The notes beneath the pieces are model-generated. The model was not told where the DNA came from. It was given only the letters and a program-made list of their open reading frames with translations, and ran no database searches. Both the position numbers and the translations under genes were made by a program. A DNA stretch of 64,000 nt from DTDX01 sp964608455 (GTDB lineage Archaea; Thermoproteota; Bathyarchaeia; 40CM-2-53-6; DTDX01). Positions 1-8,234 of the stretch are shown here, piece by piece (the first letter of the stretch is position 1; the number at the start of each line of letters is the position of its first letter). The stretch is from positions 1 through 64,000 of the forward strand of contig CAZSNM010000001.1 in assembly GCA_964608455.1 (NCBI GenBank), in the 5' to 3' direction.

Positions 1-170
1 TATTAAAACCTCATCTTTTACCCTGGATAATAGGTTCTCTCACTTAATACATTAACAGAATAGAGTCTTATATTAAAGCAGGTGCAACGCATATAGTGCT
101 TGGTTTTTATGATTTTCCTTCTACGCAAACTCAATTATTTTCAAAAACAATTCTTTCAACATTTAAATAA
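1..170 (+). pseudogene. 3' remnant of luciferase-like (LLM) flavin oxidoreductase, broken
   Basis: Reading from base 3, the frame is interrupted by TAA at 45-47 and then continues to TAA at 168-170. The stretch after the first stop reads IESYIKAGATHIVLGF and ends in LFSKTILSTFK, which resembles the last strand and helix of F420- or FMN-dependent luciferase-like monooxygenases (family pattern: GTPEE..IE.I..Y..AGVTHF.L.F). The peptide before the stop (IIGSL) fits the same family position. The similarity spanning a stop suggests a decayed or truncated gene. The 5' part lies outside the window, so an intact gene with an error here cannot be excluded. Confidence 0.45.
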
Positions 171-318
171 ACTTTAAAATTTATATTTTCTCTTTTGCTA
201 TAAGAAAACCTAACTGTTAAGATTTAATCTTTATTCAAAGCTTTTATATTTAGAAAATTATTAATTCAAGGAAACTAATCATTGATATCCCTTTTATAAT
301 AAAATGGGGCGTTAAACT

Positions 319-1764
319 ATGAGTAAGGATATTGGAATTACAGTTAAAAAGTTTGAGGATTTTTCAGAATGGTATACGCAGATCGTTATTAAAACTGAGC
401 TTGCAGATTACGCACCGTTAAAAGGTTTTATGGTTCTTAGACCTTATGGATATGCCATTTGGGAGAAAATAAGCTCTTTTATTGATCGTGAATTAAAGAA
501 GTTAGGTCATAAAAATGCTTATTTTCCAGCTTTAATTCCTGAAAGCTTTCTTAAGAAGGAGGCTGAGCATTTTAAAGGTTTTTCTCCAGAAGTTTTTTGG
601 GTTACTCATGCTGGAGATGATGCTTTAACTGAGCGTTTAGCAATTAGACCCACCTCAGAAACTATTGCCTACGTATCTTATGCTAAATGGATTAAAAGTT
701 GGAGAGATCTCCCCTTATTATTAAATTTTTGGAATTCAGTTTTAAGGGCTGAAATTAAATCTACAAAGCCTTTTTTACGAACTAGTGAATTTTTATGGCA
801 GGAAGGGCATACTGTTCATGCAACTAAGGAGGAAGCTGATAAAGAAGTTATGGTTATTTTAAATCTCTATAAAAGATTGATTGAGGATTATTTGGCTATT
901 CCAACTTTAGCAGGTTATAAATCTAATAAGGAAAAGTTTGTTGGAGCGCTTTATACAGCTACTTTAGAAAGCCTTATGCCTGATGGAAAAGCTCTTCAAA
1001 TGGCTACATCGCATAATTTAGGTCAAAACTTTTCTAAAGCTTTTGAAATTAAATATGTTGGGAGAGATGAGCAGGAGCATTATGCTTGGAACACTTGCTG
1101 GGGAATATCATGGCGTTTAATAGGTGCCCTAATAATGGTTCATGGAGATGATAAAGGTTTAGTTTTACCGCCTAGAATTGCTCCTATTCAAATAGTTATT
1201 GTTCCAATATTTTATTCTGAAGAAGATAAAATGAAGGTGTTAGCTAAAGCTAAAAATGTTTTTTCTAAGCTTAAAAAAGCTAAGTTAAGCGTTGAATTGG
1301 ATGATAGACCGCAATATACGCCTGGATGGAAATTTAATGAATGGGAAATGCGTGGTGTTCCATTAAGAATAGAAATAGGTCCAAGAGATATCCAAAACAA
1401 TCAAGTTGTAGCTGCTAGAAGAGATTCAGGTGAAAAAATTGTTATTAAGGATGATGAATTAACAGTTGCTGTAAGAAACCTTCTTAAGGAAATTCAAAAA
1501 AATCTTTTTGAAAAGGCTAAGAAATTTCTTGAAGAGCATATAACAACCGTTAGAAGCTATGATGAATTCAAAAAGGTTTTAGAGGAAAAAGGAGGTTTTA
1601 TTAAGGCTTGCTGGTGCTCAAGCGATTTTTGCGAAGAAAAAATAAAAGAAGAAACTGGTGCAACAATTAGGCTTATTCCTTTTGAAAAAGAGGAGGTTTT
1701 TTCTTCATGTATTTATTGCGGAAAAGAAGCTGATAAAGTAGCTTATTTCGCTAAATCTTATTAA
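319..1764 (+). CDS. proS: Prolyl-tRNA synthetase, archaeal/eukaryotic type
   Basis: Class II aminoacyl-tRNA synthetase that charges tRNA-Pro in the cytoplasm. The 481 residues match the short archaeal/eukaryotic form that lacks the bacterial insertion editing domain. Visible are motif 2 region RPTSETIAY at about 110-118, the catalytic segment GWKFNEWEMRG near 335, and a C-terminal zinc-binding domain with CWCSSDFC near 433 and SSCIYCG near 463. The ATG follows a GGGGCG stretch; a TATA-like tttatattt lies about 70 bases upstream. It is followed by rps26e 70 bases downstream. Identification is by family motifs and length, and I am very sure. Confidence 0.96.
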   Translation: MSKDIGITVKKFEDFSEWYTQIVIKTELADYAPLKGFMVLRPYGYAIWEKISSFIDRELKKLGHKNAYFPALIPESFLKKEAEHFKGFSPEVFWVTHAGDDALTERLAIRPTSETIAYVSYAKWIKSWRDLPLLLNFWNSVLRAEIKSTKPFLRTSEFLWQEGHTVHATKEEADKEVMVILNLYKRLIEDYLAIPTLAGYKSNKEKFVGALYTATLESLMPDGKALQMATSHNLGQNFSKAFEIKYVGRDEQEHYAWNTCWGISWRLIGALIMVHGDDKGLVLPPRIAPIQIVIVPIFYSEEDKMKVLAKAKNVFSKLKKAKLSVELDDRPQYTPGWKFNEWEMRGVPLRIEIGPRDIQNNQVVAARRDSGEKIVIKDDELTVAVRNLLKEIQKNLFEKAKKFLEEHITTVRSYDEFKKVLEEKGGFIKACWCSSDFCEEKIKEETGATIRLIPFEKEEVFSSCIYCGKEADKVAYFAKSY

Positions 1765-1835
1765 AAAAGGACTTTTTATACAATAACTTTTTAAATGCGC
1801 ATAAATAACTTTAAAGGTGAAGAGAGTGAGTTTTT

Positions 1836-2111
1836 ATGCCTAAAAAAAGGCGTTCAAGAGGTAGAAGTAAAGGCGGTAAAGGCAGATCAGATCTTGTTCA
1901 ATGCAGTAACTGCGGTATGCTTGTTCCTAGAGATAAAGCTAAAAAATTAACAACTCAAGTATCTTTAGTGGATCCGGTTTTAGCTAAAGAATTAAAGGCT
2001 AAAGGAGCTTATATTGCAACTCAAAAGGTTGTTAAATACTATTGTGTTTCATGCGCAGTTCACTTTGGAGTTGTAAAGGTAAGAGCTAAAGAAGAACGAA
2101 AACAATTTTAA
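1836..2111 (+). CDS. rps26e: Small ribosomal subunit protein eS26 (S26e)
   Basis: 91 residues with a basic N-terminus (MPKKRRSRGRSKGG) and two Cys pairs, C23/C26 and C70/C73, the latter in YYCVSCAVH, all diagnostic of eS26. In ribosomes this protein binds near the mRNA exit channel. eS26 is found in eukaryotes and in TACK/Asgard archaea but not in most Euryarchaeota, which makes it a useful lineage marker here. A TATA-like ctttttatac at about 1769 and a GGTGA at about 1816 precede the ATG. The next gene starts 9 bases after the stop. Confidence 0.93.
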   Translation: MPKKRRSRGRSKGGKGRSDLVQCSNCGMLVPRDKAKKLTTQVSLVDPVLAKELKAKGAYIATQKVVKYYCVSCAVHFGVVKVRAKEERKQF

Positions 2112-2120
2112 ACCTTAAAA

Positions 2121-2699
2121 ATGCTATCTAAAATAAAAGGTTTAATTGAATCCGCTTTAAGTTTCATAGCGGAGCTTCTTCATAAAGCTGGTTTTTCCCC
2201 TTCCTTTTTAAGCTTAATAGGTTTAATATTCGCTTTTTTTTCAGGCTTTATATATTATAAATCAAATTTTATTTTTGAAAGAATTTGCTTAGCTGCTTTA
2301 TTATTGCTTATTTCAGGTTTTTTTGATGCAATAGATGGAGTTGTAGCTAGAAAATATGGTAAAGCATCAAGTTTTGGAGGATTGCTTGATTCAACTTTTG
2401 ATAGATTAAGCGAAATAGTAATTTATTTTGGGTTAATTTTAGGAGGTTTAACAAATGTTGAAATAGGTTTAGCTGCTTTATCCTCCTCGCTAATGGTAAG
2501 TTATATTAGAGCTAGAGCTGAGGTTGAAGGTCTTAATCTTTCAGGTGTAGGTTTAGCTGAAAGACCTGAAAGATTAATAATTTTAGCTTTATTCTCATTT
2601 TTAAATAAGATTCAAATAGGTTTAATTATAATATTTTTTGCTTCATCATTAACAATAATTCAAAGATTTATTTATGCCTTTAAAAAATTGAAGGGTTGA
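2121..2699 (+). CDS. CDP-alcohol phosphatidyltransferase (archaetidylinositol-phosphate synthase-like)
   Basis: Integral membrane enzyme of 192 residues that transfers a phosphatidyl or archaetidyl group from a CDP-lipid to an alcohol. The family metal-binding motif is present: D69, D72, G73, A76 and R77 in DAIDGVVARKYG, then G87, D90 and D94 in GGLLDSTFDR. About six hydrophobic segments are visible. In archaea, proteins of this length next to translation genes are commonly archaetidylinositol-phosphate synthases; that substrate is inference from the family, not from the sequence. It sits 9 bases after rps26e and 3 bases before the next gene, so it is probably co-transcribed. Confidence 0.85.
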   Translation: MLSKIKGLIESALSFIAELLHKAGFSPSFLSLIGLIFAFFSGFIYYKSNFIFERICLAALLLLISGFFDAIDGVVARKYGKASSFGGLLDSTFDRLSEIVIYFGLILGGLTNVEIGLAALSSSLMVSYIRARAEVEGLNLSGVGLAERPERLIILALFSFLNKIQIGLIIIFFASSLTIIQRFIYAFKKLKG

Positions 2700-2702
2700 T
2701 AA

Positions 2703-2912
2703 ATGGGGAAAATTAAAAAAGGTATTCAATGCAGTATTTTAAATTGTAATAAACCTGCTGTTAAATATGTTTCTAGGGAAAAATTAAGTGAAGCTAAGCT
2801 TGCTTTAACTTCAGAAGCTGGAAAAGCTTACCTTTGCGAAGAACATTACAAAATATTTAAAAAGAAAATTAAAAGCATAAAAAAACTTGAAAAATGGCGT
2901 TTCATGGGTTAA
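2703..2912 (+). CDS. Small basic putative zinc-binding protein, unknown function
   Basis: 69 residues, lysine-rich (about a quarter Lys). C10, C15, C45 and H48 (CSILNC ... CEEH) could bind one zinc ion. The C-terminal half is predicted helical and very basic, suggesting nucleic-acid contact. I do not recognise the family. It is tightly packed between the CDP-alcohol phosphatidyltransferase (3-base gap) and thrS (22-base gap), which supports translation and suggests a role near RNA or tRNA; that role is inference only. Confidence 0.7.
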   Translation: MGKIKKGIQCSILNCNKPAVKYVSREKLSEAKLALTSEAGKAYLCEEHYKIFKKKIKSIKKLEKWRFMG

Positions 2913-2934
2913 AAGCCGAAAAGAGGTTAATTAA

Positions 2935-4776
2935 ATGCGAATGCTTTTAATACATGCTGATGAATTTAGTTATGAAGTTAAAAGCAAAGCTATACCTGAA
3001 CCTGAAGAACCAAAAAATTTAAAAGCTTCTGTTAAAAATGCGCTTGTAGCATTTTGTACAATTGAGAAAGATGATGAAAAAAACCCTGAAGTTATAGCTT
3101 TTAAAGCTGCTGAAAACATTATTGATGTTTTTAATAGGGTTAAAGCTGAAAACATAGTGGTTTATCCTTATGCTCATTTATCAAGCGATTTAGCTTCAAA
3201 AGAAGTAGCAATTCCAATTCTTAAAAAAATCGAAGAAAAAATTAAAGAGGAAGGTTTTAAAGTTTACAGAAGCCCATTTGGATGGTATAAAAGTTTTAAT
3301 TTAAATTGTAAGGGGCACCCCCTTTCAGAGCTTTCCAGATCAATTACAATTGAAAAAGAAGAGGTAGCAACTGAAATTAAAACTGAATATGCAATAATGG
3401 ATTTAGAAGGTAACCTTTATAATCCATTAGAATACAATTATAAACCTGAAGAAATTGATTTTAAAGTTTTAGTTGAAAAAGAAGCTTTAAAAAAAGAGTT
3501 GGCTGGTGGTAAACCTAAATTTTTAGATTATTGCAGTAAATTTGGTATAGAATGGGAGCCTTACTCTGATATAGGTCATATGCGTTATGGACCTGAAGGA
3601 ACCTTAATTTTTGATTTAATAAGCGAATATGCATGGCAAATTGCTAACTCTCTTGAAATTCCAATTTTTAATGTTAAAGGAACAAATATGTTTAATGTAG
3701 CTGAACCACCTGTAAAAGAGCATGCTAAACTTTTTGGAGAAAAACTTTATGAAATTAAAGCTGATGGAAAAACTTTAATTTTAAGATATGCTGCTTGCCA
3801 TCAGCAATTTGCTATGGTTAAAGATTGGATTATAAGCCATAAACAAATGCCCTTTGGAACATTTGAGGTAGCTGATAGTTATAGATTAGAGAAAAGTGGT
3901 GAATTATTGCTTTGCTTTAGGGTTAGAAAACTTCACATGCCTGATCTACATATTTACTGCAAAGATTTAGAAAATGCTAAGGAAATTTCATTAAAAATTC
4001 ATAAAAAAATTTATGAAGAAATAAGAAAGGTTGGAAGAGAATATGTTTCAATATATAATATTACAAAAAAATTTTTTGAAGAAAACAAAAGTTTTCTTTT
4101 AAAGCTTTTAAGTATAGAGAAAAAACCTGTATTAATAAATTTTGTTCCTGAAGGAAGATTTTACTGGGTTATAAATGTTGAATATACAATTATTGATGAA
4201 TTAAATAGACCTAGAGAAATTGCAACCTTCCAAATAGATATTGGAAATGCAAAAAGATTTGGTATTTATTATATAGATGAAAAAGGCGAAAAAGTTTACC
4301 CGCCTATAATTCATACAGCTTTAATTGGAACAGTGGAAAGATATCTTTTTGCTTTATTAGATTCAGCTTCAAAAAAAGAAGCTAAAGGCTTAAAACCCTC
4401 TTTACCTTTATGGCTTAGTCCAATTCAAGTTCGAATAATTCCAATTAATCAATCATATTTATCTAATGCTTTAGCTTTAGCTGAAAAATTAAAGTCAGCT
4501 TTAATTAGAGTAGATATAGATGATAGAGAAGATACTGTTTCTAAAAAGGTGCTTTTAGCAGAAAAAGAATGGATTCCCTATATTTTAGTGATTGGTGAAA
4601 AAGAAGTTAAAACTGGAAAATTCACTGTTAGAATTAGAGAAGAAGAAAAACAAAAAACCATGCTTATTGAAGATTTAATTAATGAAATTAAAAGCAAAAC
4701 TGAAGGTTACCCATTTAAACCATCAACTTTACCTATGCTTTTAAGCAAGAAACCAATCTATAAAATGTTTAAATAA
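2935..4776 (+). CDS. thrS: Threonyl-tRNA synthetase, archaeal type with D-aminoacyl-deacylase-like editing domain
   Basis: 613-residue class II synthetase. The N-terminal about 140 residues (MRMLLIHADEFSYEV...) are the archaea-specific editing domain related to D-Tyr-tRNA deacylase, which removes mischarged serine. The catalytic core follows: GHMRYGPEGTLIF near 217, the zinc-ligand region RYAACHQQF near 285, and motif 2 around ADSYRLEKSGELLL near 310. The C-terminal anticodon-binding domain (VRIIPI...IDDREDTVSKKV) is present. Some archaea split editing and catalysis into two proteins; here both are in one. The start could be ATG 2935 or ATG 2941. Confidence 0.95.
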   Translation: MRMLLIHADEFSYEVKSKAIPEPEEPKNLKASVKNALVAFCTIEKDDEKNPEVIAFKAAENIIDVFNRVKAENIVVYPYAHLSSDLASKEVAIPILKKIEEKIKEEGFKVYRSPFGWYKSFNLNCKGHPLSELSRSITIEKEEVATEIKTEYAIMDLEGNLYNPLEYNYKPEEIDFKVLVEKEALKKELAGGKPKFLDYCSKFGIEWEPYSDIGHMRYGPEGTLIFDLISEYAWQIANSLEIPIFNVKGTNMFNVAEPPVKEHAKLFGEKLYEIKADGKTLILRYAACHQQFAMVKDWIISHKQMPFGTFEVADSYRLEKSGELLLCFRVRKLHMPDLHIYCKDLENAKEISLKIHKKIYEEIRKVGREYVSIYNITKKFFEENKSFLLKLLSIEKKPVLINFVPEGRFYWVINVEYTIIDELNRPREIATFQIDIGNAKRFGIYYIDEKGEKVYPPIIHTALIGTVERYLFALLDSASKKEAKGLKPSLPLWLSPIQVRIIPINQSYLSNALALAEKLKSALIRVDIDDREDTVSKKVLLAEKEWIPYILVIGEKEVKTGKFTVRIREEEKQKTMLIEDLINEIKSKTEGYPFKPSTLPMLLSKKPIYKMFK

Positions 4777-4853
4777 AAAATAAATTTAAATGGAAACCTT
4801 TAAATTCTTATAATGCAACGAAAATAGTAAAGTTTTTGGAGGATGTAACATTT

Positions 4854-5126
4854 ATGAGTAAAGATCAAATTTATGGAGGTTTAATATTTGCTGTTGCTTT
4901 AATAGTTGCTATAGGGTATATAGCTGCTTTTTTTGCGCCCTACCTTCATTTACCTCCCTGGTGGAGAGAATGGGCTATTGCTTTACCAATCTTTATAATA
5001 GTTTTAGCTGTTTTAGGAATATTCATGTGGATTGGTTGGGTTATGTTTACTACGCCTCCACCTCAACCTATAGAGGTTGAAGAAGAAAAAGAAGAGAAAA
5101 GTGAAGAAAGCAAGGAGGAAACCTAA
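4854..5126 (+). CDS. Small two-span membrane protein with acidic tail
   Basis: 90 residues starting at ATG 4854, 11 bases after GGAGG (4838-4842); an upstream TTG at 4836 overlaps that site and is not used. Two hydrophobic helices (about residues 9-28 and 41-63) enclose a loop with LHLPPWW, followed by a proline stretch (TPPPQP) and a very Glu-rich tail of about 25 residues. The function is not recognised. The stop at 5124-5126 is one base before the next ATG, so it is co-translated with the KaiC-like ATPase and may anchor or regulate it (inference). Confidence 0.75.
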   Translation: MSKDQIYGGLIFAVALIVAIGYIAAFFAPYLHLPPWWREWAIALPIFIIVLAVLGIFMWIGWVMFTTPPPQPIEVEEEKEEKSEESKEET

Positions 5127-5127
5127 A

Positions 5128-5868
5128 ATGATCAATGAAAGAGTTCCAACAGGAATTCGTGGTTTAGATGAAATGCTTGGTGGAGGCCTCCCTAGAGGAA
5201 GAGTAATACTTGTAATGGGCGGTCCGGGAACAGGAAAAACAATTTTTTCCACTCAATTTTTAGTTAATGGAATTGAAAAATATAATGAAAATGGAATTTT
5301 CGTAAGTTTAGATGAAAGCAAAATCCATTACTATTCTGAAATGAGTAAATTTGGTTGGGATCTAGCTAAATATGAAGTTGAAAAAAAATTTGCTTTTGTA
5401 GATGCTTCTCCAATAAGACACCTTCCAGGAGAAATTAAAGTTGGTAAATTAACTATTGGACGCAGAGAATTCTCTATGTTAAGTTTGCTTGAAGCTATAA
5501 AATCTGGAGCTCAAAGCGTTAAAGCACAAAGAATAGTTGTTGATCCTATAGCTTCCTTAATTTTTCAGTTTCCAGATCCAGTAGAACGAAGAACAGCTAT
5601 ATTAGATTTAATTGAAGCTTTAGTATCTCTTGAAGCTACAACAATTCTTACAACTGAGCTTAGAGCTTATGGATTGGAAAGAGCCGTTCAATTAGAGGAA
5701 TATTTAGCTCATGGTGTAATCATTATGCAAACATTAAAAGTTGGAAGAGCTTATGTTAGGGTTTTGCAAATAGAAAAAATGAGAGAAGCTGAGATTGATG
5801 TTCAACCACATCCATATAAAATAACTTCATCAGGTATAGAAGTTTTCCCTGAAGAGACAGTTTTTTAA
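5128..5868 (+). CDS. KaiC-like / RAD55-family RecA-superfamily ATPase, single domain
   Basis: 246 residues from ATG 5128, preceded by GGAGG at 5114-5118; a longer frame begins at 5077 inside the preceding gene and is less likely. It begins with the typical PTGIRGLDEMLGGGLPRG leader, then Walker A GGPGTGKT (31-38) and a Walker B-like segment RIVVDPIASL near 134. Archaeal single-domain KaiC homologues bind ATP and act in signalling, motility or unknown regulation; no second KaiC domain or clock gene is present. It directly follows the small membrane protein and converges on pyrE with a 4-base overlap. Confidence 0.88.
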   Translation: MINERVPTGIRGLDEMLGGGLPRGRVILVMGGPGTGKTIFSTQFLVNGIEKYNENGIFVSLDESKIHYYSEMSKFGWDLAKYEVEKKFAFVDASPIRHLPGEIKVGKLTIGRREFSMLSLLEAIKSGAQSVKAQRIVVDPIASLIFQFPDPVERRTAILDLIEALVSLEATTILTTELRAYGLERAVQLEEYLAHGVIIMQTLKVGRAYVRVLQIEKMREAEIDVQPHPYKITSSGIEVFPEETVF

Positions 5869-6458
5869 GTTTTAATTATTTTTTCGTATTCTTTAACATC
5901 TATTGCACCTAATTCTAAAAGTTTTTTAGCAATATCAGAAACCTTCATAAAACATTTTAAGTTAACATTCTCCTCAATAAGTTTTTCTTGAGCTCCTTCT
6001 TCTCTATCAATTAAAACTATAACATCTGTAACAATTCCCCCTTCAGCTCTAACCGCATTTATAGCATTAAGCATGCTTTTACCTGTTGTAATTAAATCAT
6101 CAACAATTAAAATTTTTTCTCCTGGATAAAGAATGCCTTCAATTCTTCTTTCTCTTCCATGCGGTTTAACTTCCTTTCTTATATAAATAAGCGGTTTATT
6201 CAATTTAAAAGCTAATATTGAAGCAAATGGAAGACCAGCTGTTGGTATACCTGCGATTCTTTGAAAATTATTTATACCTATTGAGTCAACAAGTTTTCTA
6301 TAAAATTCTATGGTTTTTTTTAATGCTTCAGGAAAGCTTAAAATTAATCTCAAATCTATATAGTAAGAGCTTATTTTTCCGCTTGTAAGCTTAAAAACAC
6401 CAAATTTAATCGCGCCTGTTTTAAGCAAAATTTTACAAAAATCCAATTCATCCTGCAT
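5865..6458 (-). CDS. pyrE: Orotate phosphoribosyltransferase
   Basis: 197 residues. Transfers ribose-5-phosphate from PRPP to orotate to make OMP in pyrimidine synthesis. The PRPP-binding loop ILIVDDLITTGKS lies at about 116-128, with the flexible catalytic loop KEVKPHGRERRIEG at about 95-108. Length and order are normal for the family. It overlaps the 3' end of the upstream LarA-like gene by 11 bases and so is translated from the same message. No other pyr gene is in the window. Confidence 0.94.
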   Translation of the reverse strand: MQDELDFCKILLKTGAIKFGVFKLTSGKISSYYIDLRLILSFPEALKKTIEFYRKLVDSIGINNFQRIAGIPTAGLPFASILAFKLNKPLIYIRKEVKPHGRERRIEGILYPGEKILIVDDLITTGKSMLNAINAVRAEGGIVTDVIVLIDREEGAQEKLIEENVNLKCFMKVSDIAKKLLELGAIDVKEYEKIIKT

Positions 6459-7614
6459 TATTTTTCAACTCTAAAATAGCATAGGAAGCATAGGGTACTA
6501 TTAAAATATTTTCTTCCTTTTTAAGGTTTAATTTAGCGCTTTTTAAAGCTGAATTTAATGTTTCATAAGGTTTAACACCTAAAATTTCTCGAGCATAATA
6601 ATTTGGTAAAGATGAAATTAAATATACTTTAGTTCTCTCCAAAATTTCAACCATAACTTTTTGAATTAAACGATTAAAAACAGCTTCTATATTTTCTTCA
6701 TTTTCTTCTTTTCTTAACTTTTTAAATTTAGGGTTAAATCCTAATCCATTTTTGCATTCAGCTAAATAAATTATAATGCCCTCTTCTTTACTAATATTGC
6801 TTAAATTTTTTAATCCAAATAATGCTCTTAAAAAATTTAAATCAAGAAAGCCTCCTCCAGCGCTTCCAATAATTAATCCTGCTTTATTTTCAACTTTAAT
6901 CCTTAAATTTTCAATAAACTCTTTTTCTTTGTTTAAAACTTCATTTAAACTTCCTAAAATAAACTCAATGATTTCACCTTTTGGATTAGGAACCAATGTT
7001 AAATCTAAATCTATTAAAAAAAAGTTTTTGACTTCTTGAATTAACTTTTCATAAGAAAATTTGTTTAACTCTATAAACTTTAATATTTCAATTATTGTTT
7101 CTTCTTTGGTTAAACCAAAAATTGCTTGAAGAAAAGGATTAAGAAAATTAAATAAAAAGTTTGGGTAAGCTTCTCCAATAAGTATTTTTGCATCAGCTTC
7201 CGCAACAATTCTGTTTAAAAAAAATTTTATTCCTAAATTTGTTTCTTCAATAAAAGAAAAGTTTTGATCATCCTCTTTTTTTATTTTAAAGAAAATTTCT
7301 TCAAAATTTGGAAGTTGAACAATATTTAAATTCTCTTTTTTTAAACCTTTTTTTAAAAGCTCCTCTTTAATGAGTAAAGTTAATTCATTTATAAAATTCG
7401 TTTTTATGCTTTCTTTAGGAGTAATTAAAGCAATTTTTTCAATTTTCTTTTCTGAAAATAATTTTTCAATATGATTTCTTAATAAAATATTAGCTTGAGC
7501 GGCAGCTTCCTTATTTTCTTTTAAATTTTTAGATAATAAAACTTTGCATAATTCTTCATTTTCAATTGTTATAGGTAATTCTGTATCGCCATATGGTAAC
7601 CAAAATTCTCTCAT
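6448..7614 (-). CDS. LarA-fold (DUF2088) protein lacking the known racemase active-site residues
   Basis: 388 residues. The start FWLPYGDTELPITI and the C-terminal part (VENKAGLIIGSAGGGF, IIIYLAECKNGLG, then PYETLNSALKSAKL) follow the layout of nickel-dependent lactate racemase LarA. In LarA, nickel and substrate are handled by a GTHRP His, by a PH...GG.K.. segment containing His and the pincer-attached Lys, and by a later His. The aligned places here read QLPNFEE and EAYPNFLFNFLNPFLQ, without those His or Lys. So the fold is likely kept but lactate racemase activity is not supported. It is upstream of and overlapping pyrE; no larB, larC or larE is in the window. Confidence 0.6.
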   Translation of the reverse strand: MREFWLPYGDTELPITIENEELCKVLLSKNLKENKEAAAQANILLRNHIEKLFSEKKIEKIALITPKESIKTNFINELTLLIKEELLKKGLKKENLNIVQLPNFEEIFFKIKKEDDQNFSFIEETNLGIKFFLNRIVAEADAKILIGEAYPNFLFNFLNPFLQAIFGLTKEETIIEILKFIELNKFSYEKLIQEVKNFFLIDLDLTLVPNPKGEIIEFILGSLNEVLNKEKEFIENLRIKVENKAGLIIGSAGGGFLDLNFLRALFGLKNLSNISKEEGIIIYLAECKNGLGFNPKFKKLRKEENEENIEAVFNRLIQKVMVEILERTKVYLISSLPNYYAREILGVKPYETLNSALKSAKLNLKKEENILIVPYASYAILELKNNAG

Positions 7615-7648
7615 AACCTATCACTTAAGTAAAAATTTTTGCTTAAAA

Positions 7649-8074
7649 TTAATTTTGTTTATGCAAAGCCCATTTTGGAGCTTTAACTTTTAAAATGCAT
7701 TCTTCTGGAAGATAAGGTTTAATATCAATTATAGGCGAACCCTCAAAAGCATCTAATCCTTTAACAATTAAAATGCAACCCTCGATTTTTATAAGTTCAA
7801 CTATGCATAATCCAATGGGGTTTGGTCTGCTTGGGCTTCTAGAGGCAAAAACTCCAACTTGAGGTGCATTTCTATGCCTTTTAGGTATAACTTTTAAAAT
7901 GCTTCTTTCATATTCATTATCTTTTAAATGAAACCAATAAAGAATGATAAGGTGGGAAAATTCATTAATATTTTGAAGTCCATCGCAAAACTCTTGAAAA
8001 ATTCTAATTTTAGAGAATTCATTAACGCTTTCTACAATCCCAATAAACTTTAATTCAGCTTTTTTATTTTCCAT
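7649..8074 (-). CDS. trmO: TrmO-type tRNA N6-threonylcarbamoyladenosine methyltransferase (UPF0066)
   Basis: 141 residues. The family (TsaA/VirR-like, UPF0066) methylates t6A37 of some ANN-decoding tRNAs using SAM. Diagnostic segments are GVFASRSPSRPNPIGL (about 73-88) and LDAFEGSPIIDIKPYLP (about 109-125). The length matches archaeal members, which lack the extra C-terminal domain found in bacterial TrmO. It is a separate minus-strand unit between the GAPDH and LarA-like genes, with an AT-rich 140-base upstream region that would hold its promoter. Confidence 0.87.
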   Translation of the reverse strand: MENKKAELKFIGIVESVNEFSKIRIFQEFCDGLQNINEFSHLIILYWFHLKDNEYERSILKVIPKRHRNAPQVGVFASRSPSRPNPIGLCIVELIKIEGCILIVKGLDAFEGSPIIDIKPYLPEECILKVKAPKWALHKQN

Positions 8075-8211
8075 AAAAATATACCCTCAAATAATCACTT
8101 ATTTTTCTTTTAAAAATTTCTAGGTTTAAATATTAAAGAAAACCGTTTTAATTTTGTTATTTTAAAAAATAAGAAAAAATAATTAATTCTTTATTATTAA
8201 ATATTCAATAT

Positions 8212-8234
8212 ATCATCAAGCATGAATTGATGAT
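8212..8234 (-). terminator. Stem-loop over the stop codon of type II GAPDH
   Basis: An 8-bp perfect inverted repeat ATCATCAA / TTGATGAT with a 7-base loop spans the last codons and stop codon of the gap gene, followed on the minus strand by an AT-rich run. It may act as a 3' end or stability element. Archaeal termination usually depends on T-runs rather than hairpins, so the terminator role is only inferred. Confidence 0.3.

Noticed and set aside
8212..8234. Archaeal C/D boxes at the end of gap (TTGATGAT and ATCATCAA)
   Set aside because: The two motifs are simply arms of one hairpin; there is no CTGA box or guide-length spacing.
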